A stretch of 64,000 nt of DNA, taken from assembly GCA_031287415.1 (NCBI GenBank), contig JAITSY010000021.1, forward strand, positions 46,042 to 110,041. Reading direction: 5' to 3'. Every line of letters starts with the position of its first letter. Position 1 is the first letter of the stretch. Both the position numbers and the translations under genes were made by a program. Source of the stretch: Candidatus Methanorbis basalitermitum. Its GTDB lineage: Archaea > Halobacteriota > Methanomicrobia > Methanomicrobiales > Methanocorpusculaceae. The notes under the pieces were generated by a model. The model did no database searches. It saw nothing but the letters and a program-made list of their open reading frames with translations, and was not told the DNA's origin. Positions 58,620 through 64,000 of the stretch are shown one piece after another.

Positions 58620-60707
58620 TCACTGCCCCCCGATCATTTCGAACACGGCGAAGATGGCAGCAGCCGCAACAAGACCGAAGATACCACAGCCAACGGCAGC
58701 AGCGCCACGCATATGAAGAGCAGCGCCGAATCCTTTGATGGTTGCAAAGAGAGACCAGATGACGGCAATGACAATGCCAAATCCGGGAATCCAGCCAACC
58801 GCCGCATACGGAAGCGTGCTCCGCATCACAACAGCAACCGTCTCACCTGCACCTACGTCCGCGCCGAATATTTTGGCAAAGACATAGGAGAACACACCAA
58901 AAATCAGGATGAACACTATCCACAGGACAAGCAGAATCACAATTAGCATAACCATTGCTATGATGTTACTCTGAGGCACCGCGATGATCGGGAACTCCGC
59001 TGTGGTGATCGGCAGAATCTTCGGCAGTACATATGTCAGCAGCATAACCAAGATTACCAACTGGAAAACACCCACAATCAGGAACTGTCCGACAACATCA
59101 CGCGGACTTTCACGGCCATAGTACTCAAACGCATCCGCTGGTCTAAGGAGGAAACCGACAATGTTGCCATCGTACTGCTTTTTCATCTTTTGTTGCATTG
59201 GAGCACGCCCGCTACTCATCAGACTCGGCATTCTCCGGGATTTCTTCTCCTGCTTCACCTTTCCTCTGCGCTGACGTGGCTCATCACCGCTCCCGCCGAA
59301 GATATCCGGCACCGACGGCCCTGTCATCGCTGCAGACGCTACGTCGGCCCGTGTTTCCCCCAAAGACCTGCCGCACATCGCACAAAAATGATCATCCGGA
59401 TGATTCCGTGCACCGCAGATCTTACAGTACTTCATCGATGCATTGCCACGCGACGGCGGCGTAACCGTTGTCACTGAGTACTGGGAAGCTGCCACCGCAT
59501 TGCCGTACACCGATGTTTGCTCCAGCGGAATAATTTCCTCGAACTTTCCAATCCACATCTCCCGCAGATCCATCGACGGAAATATCAGATGCATCGTTTT
59601 TACCCCCTCGCGAAATGCAACTGTCAGCCCAATCCCCGGATCGCCAAGCTCGCCTGCAACACGGACAACCTTTTGCAAGGTATTCACCGCAAACTCCCCA
59701 GAGATCGTAAGTATGCCGCCTGCATTGCCCATCAAGATAAAACGAGTGTTCGTCAGATACGCAGTAAACACATCACGCTTCACCCTGATACCAGGAGAAG
59801 ACATGTACGCCTTTTCTCCCTGCTGCAGGATAAACATCTGCGGGACTTGAGCAAAAGCTGGGGGCGCCGCATATCCCATCACGGGCTGCGGAGGAACAGC
59901 CTGCGGCAGCTGCGGAACTGCACGCACCGGCAGCTTTTCTGAAAGCTGCACCATCCATGCCTCGCGAGAACCCAAGGATGGGAAGGTGAGAATCATCTGC
60001 TTCGCACCGGTTCGGGATCCGATCGTCAGGGCAATTGAAGGCTCGCCTGACTCGTTCTCCATCCGTGCGGCATCCATCATCTCAGCAATCGCAAACTCGC
60101 GGCCGAGCTGTCCGGCACTATTTTGAAGAATCAGGCGAAGGTTTGTCAGATACAGCGTATAATAGGTACGTTTAATACGCATCCCGGCAGTCTTCAAAAT
60201 CTCCATCTCCCCCGAAAAGTACACCGGGGACTGCGGTGCTGTGGCAGGTGCAGCGCGTATGGGGGAAGACGATTCGGCAGGAACTGCAAAGGGTTTATCT
60301 CCAACGGCTTTGTGTATTTGGTTCACCCAGGCCTGTTGCTCGCCTGCCATGAAGGTATCGCCGACAGGAAACGACCAAATCATCTCTTTCTGACCAGTTG
60401 GTGTTGATAAAACAAGTTTCAGCCCAGGCTCGCCACTCGGAAGGGTGACGGGATTTGCAGCTGCAATATTAGTGATTTTAAATTCACGGGGAGCAGACCC
60501 ATTTTCAATAATCAGCCGTTCACTGGTTAGAGTACCTATGTACGGCTGGGTTTTCACCATGATCGGTGAGGAATAGTATCGAACCTCGCCTTCATGCATC
60601 TCTATGGGGGACATAATATATTCATTACCTATTGACTTGCTGTTATAAAAATCTGTCAAACCAAATGAGCCACCCTCATACACGGATTTAATAAGATTTG
60701 GGTTCAT
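58620..60707 (-). CDS. Multi-domain protein: three PH/GRAM-like repeats, zinc ribbon, Yip1-like membrane domain
   Basis: Repeats IGTLTSERLIIEN / YTLYLTNLRLILQNSAG / FTAYLTNTRFILMGNAG; zinc ribbon KYCKICGARNHPDDHFCAMCGRSL; C-terminal ~5 TM segments starting FLLRPADAFEYYG. Confidence 0.85.
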   Translation of the reverse strand: MNPNLIKSVYEGGSFGLTDFYNSKSIGNEYIMSPIEMHEGEVRYYSSPIMVKTQPYIGTLTSERLIIENGSAPREFKITNIAAANPVTLPSGEPGLKLVLSTPTGQKEMIWSFPVGDTFMAGEQQAWVNQIHKAVGDKPFAVPAESSSPIRAAPATAPQSPVYFSGEMEILKTAGMRIKRTYYTLYLTNLRLILQNSAGQLGREFAIAEMMDAARMENESGEPSIALTIGSRTGAKQMILTFPSLGSREAWMVQLSEKLPVRAVPQLPQAVPPQPVMGYAAPPAFAQVPQMFILQQGEKAYMSSPGIRVKRDVFTAYLTNTRFILMGNAGGILTISGEFAVNTLQKVVRVAGELGDPGIGLTVAFREGVKTMHLIFPSMDLREMWIGKFEEIIPLEQTSVYGNAVAASQYSVTTVTPPSRGNASMKYCKICGARNHPDDHFCAMCGRSLGETRADVASAAMTGPSVPDIFGGSGDEPRQRRGKVKQEKKSRRMPSLMSSGRAPMQQKMKKQYDGNIVGFLLRPADAFEYYGRESPRDVVGQFLIVGVFQLVILVMLLTYVLPKILPITTAEFPIIAVPQSNIIAMVMLIVILLVLWIVFILIFGVFSYVFAKIFGADVGAGETVAVVMRSTLPYAAVGWIPGFGIVIAVIWSLFATIKGFGAALHMRGAAAVGCGIFGLVAAAAIFAVFEMIGGQ

Positions 60708-60781
60708 TTTGTATTGTATGACTGGAAAACTGCAGCCCAACTGGCGGAGACATCTTCAAGTCCCTTCTTAAAAAAGGCATT

Positions 60782-61276
60782 TTGCTGATAACCCTTGGTA
60801 TTACCATGCTGGTATGTACCTTTTGTGCAATCCTTGCAATTGATTATCTACTTGGTATTGTACTCATTAATATGGGCATCCATCTTCTCACCTCCGGATC
60901 AACATTCCTTGGAGAGTATAAGCGCACCTGGCGGGTGATAGTACTTGGAATCTTTGCAATCACCGTGGGTGTTGCTACATTTATAGTCCCAGCAATAATG
61001 ACCATCTCCATTGTGTACCTGATTGCAGCTACTTCCCTCATCAACAGATTTACCGATCTGATTCTTGCTATCTCCAGCAAATGTTGCCCAGTAAACGGTG
61101 CCCTTGTTGGATTTTCCGGCATCCATGGGATTATTCTTGGCATCCAGTTCATTGTATTGCCGTCATTGGTTGGTGCCTATGTCATTGTGCAGATAACCGG
61201 TATCTTCCTGCCTACCTTTGGTATCCTTGCAATTTCAGCGGGATTCATGGCAAAGAAAGCTGTTCAAACAGCATAA
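60782..61276 (+). CDS. DUF308/HdeD-like membrane protein
   Basis: Multiple TM helices in paired repeats; TTG start, possibly longer N-terminus KSLLKKGILLITLGI without a standard start. Confidence 0.7.
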   Translation: MLITLGITMLVCTFCAILAIDYLLGIVLINMGIHLLTSGSTFLGEYKRTWRVIVLGIFAITVGVATFIVPAIMTISIVYLIAATSLINRFTDLILAISSKCCPVNGALVGFSGIHGIILGIQFIVLPSLVGAYVIVQITGIFLPTFGILAISAGFMAKKAVQTA

Positions 61277-61480
61277 TCTTTCGGAATTATCAGATTTCCC
61301 CGGACCCTAGCCCAATTGGGTATTGGGTTTACGACATCGACACGGTCAGTAGAAAGAATTGTTGCAGAGCAAAAGATGGCAAGAACTGCGGCGAATTGCG
61401 CAGCTTTGCCAGAAAACCCCCTGTTATTCAAGGTTATGTTTTTTGCCGTTTGGATATTTGTATCTGTTGTCGCGAAAAAA

Positions 61481-62857
61481 TTACTCGAGGTATCCGGAGA
61501 TTTGCCCAAGTATTTCGTCCATGAACTGTTTTGCCTCATCAGCATCCTTGGATTCAGTATACACGCGTACCAACGGTTCGGTACCAGACGGTCGGATCAG
61601 CGCCCATGCTCCTCCACGGGCAATACGGATACCATCGCGGGTATCGGTCGGGCAGCCGGCAAAATAGACCTGCATGTGGGCGACGATCTCCTTTGCCCGT
61701 CGAGTTCTTCTTTTCTCCTGATACATGGTGAAGGTCGGCAGTTCGGCGATGAGGTTTGAGAGCGGCTGGTTTCTTTCGACAACAAGATCAAGCATGGTTG
61801 CCGCATTCATTCCTCCATCGCGGCAGAACTGATGATTCGGGTAAATGATGCCGCCATTCCCTTCACCGCCAATAATGACCGGCTTTCCCTCTTCCATGAG
61901 GGTTCGCATGGTTCGGGCAGCATAGATGCTACCGACGACGGTGTAGTTGACAGAACAGCCGTAAACTGCGGCGACGGCTTCGACGACTCTGGATGTGCTG
62001 ACCGGTGTGACGATGACTCCACCGGGATTCTTGCTGCAGAAATAGGAGGCGACAAGACCGAAGGTGATGTTTCCATCCACGAATCGTCCGTGTTCGTCGA
62101 CGAAGATGGCGCGATCTGCGTCGCCATCATGGGCGACACCGAATGCGGCATTGGTCTCAACAACTTTTGCGGAAAGTTCGCAGAGCCCTTCGGCAGTTGG
62201 TTCGGGAAGCCGTCCAGGGAAGGTACCGTCAAAACGTTCGTTGATGACATGGACGATGCAGCCAAGCCGTCTGAGGATTTCAGGCGTGGTTGCGATGGCC
62301 GGCCCATTACCAGGATCAACGACAACGGTGATGCCTCGGCCGCAGTCCTTTGGGAACCTGGCAACAATCGCACAAATATAGCGCTCACATGCATGGGGTT
62401 CAGCAGTTGCATTCCCGAGTTTATCCCATGAAACACAGCAAAATTCTTTGTGGATCATGGTCTGTTCGAGCCGAATGGTCCGTTCATCCCCCATCTCAGT
62501 CCCATCGGCTTCAATGATTTTGATGCCATTGTACTCGGGTGGATTGTGGGAGGCAGTTATCATGACTCCACCATCGAGGTGATGATCGCGGACGAGATAC
62601 TGGAGGCAGGGGGTTGGAACAATGTCAAAGTCGATGACATTGCACCCACAGGAAAGGAAACCAGCATGGATCGCTGCAGCAAGAGCGGGGCCAGAGATTC
62701 GGGTGTCGCGGCCAAGGCCGACGGTTTTCCCAGGACCCAGCATGGTTCCGAAGGCTTCTGCGATCTCTAAGGCAATCTGCGGGGTCATGTCGATGCCGAT
62801 TACACCGCGGACTCCATTGGTGCCGAAGTACTGCTTTTCGAGTTTTACAAGTTCCAT
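61481..62857 (-). CDS. glmM: Phosphoglucosamine/phosphomannomutase
   Basis: FGTNGVRG, VMITASHNPPEYNGIK, DGDADRAIFVDEHG, GGEGNGGIIYP, RPSGTEPLVRVYTES. Confidence 0.92.
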   Translation of the reverse strand: MELVKLEKQYFGTNGVRGVIGIDMTPQIALEIAEAFGTMLGPGKTVGLGRDTRISGPALAAAIHAGFLSCGCNVIDFDIVPTPCLQYLVRDHHLDGGVMITASHNPPEYNGIKIIEADGTEMGDERTIRLEQTMIHKEFCCVSWDKLGNATAEPHACERYICAIVARFPKDCGRGITVVVDPGNGPAIATTPEILRRLGCIVHVINERFDGTFPGRLPEPTAEGLCELSAKVVETNAAFGVAHDGDADRAIFVDEHGRFVDGNITFGLVASYFCSKNPGGVIVTPVSTSRVVEAVAAVYGCSVNYTVVGSIYAARTMRTLMEEGKPVIIGGEGNGGIIYPNHQFCRDGGMNAATMLDLVVERNQPLSNLIAELPTFTMYQEKRRTRRAKEIVAHMQVYFAGCPTDTRDGIRIARGGAWALIRPSGTEPLVRVYTESKDADEAKQFMDEILGQISGYLE

Positions 62858-62920
62858 ACCTAATTTCCATAAAGTAATAGGCGAGACTGAAGATTATACA
62901 TGTCGATGAAAGAGATGGAG

Positions 62921-63580
62921 TTATTTTTTATTGTTGCTGTCTTCATCTGTATCGCCATCTTTCCCGGCCCCGGCATTTCTGCGGGCGTTAAGAAGGATAT
63001 TTGCAGATTCTCCAAGCTTTCGCATGATCTCCGTGATTTTATCTTCAATGTCAAGCTCGTCGTCAACAGAGAGTGAAGTTCCTTCAATCTCCAGCAGAAA
63101 GCGTGCAATCTCACTCGATTCAAAGAGGATGTCATCAAGTTCGTCGAGTGTAAAAAATCCGCACATGGCCCCATAAAAGAAAGTTGCTCCTGATTTTCTG
63201 ACCTTTTGCTTGAAGGCGTTGCGTGCCTGATTAACGGCTTGTGGGCTGTAGGGCTCTTCCATGAAAGGAGAGAGTTCCGGAAGATGCTGGCCGATGAAGG
63301 TCATCTCTGCTCCGTTCGGCGTTTTGAAGTCGGAACAGAGCCTGGCGATTGCCCATTCCCGTGCGGTGATGTATGTGCGTTTGCGGAGGAACTGGTTAAC
63401 CTTATGATAGGTTGCGCCGTCAACTTTTTTGAATTTTTGATATTTGTTGATCTCTTTTGTCCGGTTATCTTCATCAGAAACCGTCAGGCCCGAGTTAGAG
63501 TCCATTATAATTGTGTACTGGGAGTTGATCGGTATTGAGGGTTTGGAGATGCTTTTTTGTAAGGTGCGTATGTATATCAT
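62921..63580 (-). CDS. Conserved archaeal protein, DUF5806-like
   Basis: KFKKVDGATYHKVNQFLRKRTYITAREWAIARLCSDF...SPQAVNQARNAFKQKVRKSGATFFYGAMCGFFTLDELDD; family name from memory. Confidence 0.7.
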   Translation of the reverse strand: MIYIRTLQKSISKPSIPINSQYTIIMDSNSGLTVSDEDNRTKEINKYQKFKKVDGATYHKVNQFLRKRTYITAREWAIARLCSDFKTPNGAEMTFIGQHLPELSPFMEEPYSPQAVNQARNAFKQKVRKSGATFFYGAMCGFFTLDELDDILFESSEIARFLLEIEGTSLSVDDELDIEDKITEIMRKLGESANILLNARRNAGAGKDGDTDEDSNNKK

Positions 63581-63650
63581 TATATAGTTTATTAATCAGA
63601 TTCACATAATCCAGTCATGCCAATATCAATGTTTTTTCGCGCATCGTGCC

Positions 63651-63920
63651 TTGTTGGGTACGACTATCAGCTACCCCCATGTGTTTTGTACAGCAGTATC
63701 CACTTCGATTGTCATGGAAGGGATGCCGAACAAGAAGACGATGAAAAAAAGACCAAATATTCTAAAAACATACATTAAAGAAGAGGTTACGCCTACAACG
63801 ATTAAGTTCAGCAGGGTTAAAAACAGAGACATCTTTACGAGGGATTTTAATCCTCTTTCTCGCGAAAAAAGACCAGAACGGTACCCTATATGGGTAATAT
63901 CTAATATCTTAGGAGTTTAA
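63651..63920 (+). CDS. Hypothetical ORF (89 aa)
   Basis: ORF only; basic composition, no family. Confidence 0.25.
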   Translation: MLGTTISYPHVFCTAVSTSIVMEGMPNKKTMKKRPNILKTYIKEEVTPTTIKFSRVKNRDIFTRDFNPLSREKRPERYPIWVISNILGV

Positions 63921-63932
63921 TAGTAATGTATA

Positions 63933-64000
63933 ATATTTTACAAAGGATTTGAGGAACTTTTCCCGAATGACGATGCAGCCATAGCTTACTTTATCAACAT
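63933..64000 (+). mobile_element. 5' end of a second IS1595-type transposase, cut by the window edge
   Basis: FYKGFEELFPNDDAAIAYFIN, aligns with LYKKFEALFPTELSAIQYFIK at 30655; no ATG/GTG/TTG in frame. Confidence 0.7.

Noticed and set aside
1-64000. CRISPR array or cas genes
   Set aside because: No regularly spaced direct repeats and no Cas motifs; the dispersed repeats are kilobases apart.
1-64000. Classical defence island or prophage
   Set aside because: No integrase, capsid, terminase, restriction-modification or toxin-antitoxin module could be recognised; mobile content is limited to IS1595-type and MITE sequences.

Overview
Archaeal chromosomal window of about 50% GC, most likely from a Methanomicrobiales methanogen (Methanocorpusculum-like; inferred from gene content, not searched). 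Housekeeping genes recognised by motif include: LonB protease, TldD/TldE, CDC48 AAA ATPase, LarC, RadB, endonuclease IV, a radical-SAM / marker-11-like / GIDDTD-paralogue cluster, a geranylgeranyl-reductase-type flavoprotein, Fae-Hps fusion, AlkA-type glycosylase, Tsr3, SerRS, TrmG10-type methylase, a polyphosphate cluster (Ppk1, CHAD fusion, Ppx), Thg1, MptE-like, RCK-DHH protein, TatD-like, MptD-like, MCM, MutL/MutS, PAN, thymidylate kinase, HisA-like, MfnB, IMP dehydrogenase, a PKD surface protein, a PH-like/zinc-ribbon/Yip1 protein and GlmM-type mutase. Three tRNAs (Leu-TAG, Glu-CTC, Lys-CTT) are visible. The intergenic space is the most unusual part. It holds (i) five ~110-bp MITE-like elements that keep the left end of an IS1595-type element, including the first codons of its transposase; (ii) a dispersed structured repeat with hairpins that show compensatory changes; and (iii) a perfect 26-bp-arm palindrome with a half copy on the other side of the polyphosphate cluster. 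Several genes are broken (CDF transporter, DUF523-like, glutamate dehydrogenase, dapF, a GNAT, ppx with one in-frame TGA, small ORFs), and several lesions sit in homopolymers. The most interesting protein is a CHAD domain fused to an apparently catalytically dead calcineurin-like phosphoesterase, encoded between ppk and ppx. All assignments were made by eye; no searches were run.
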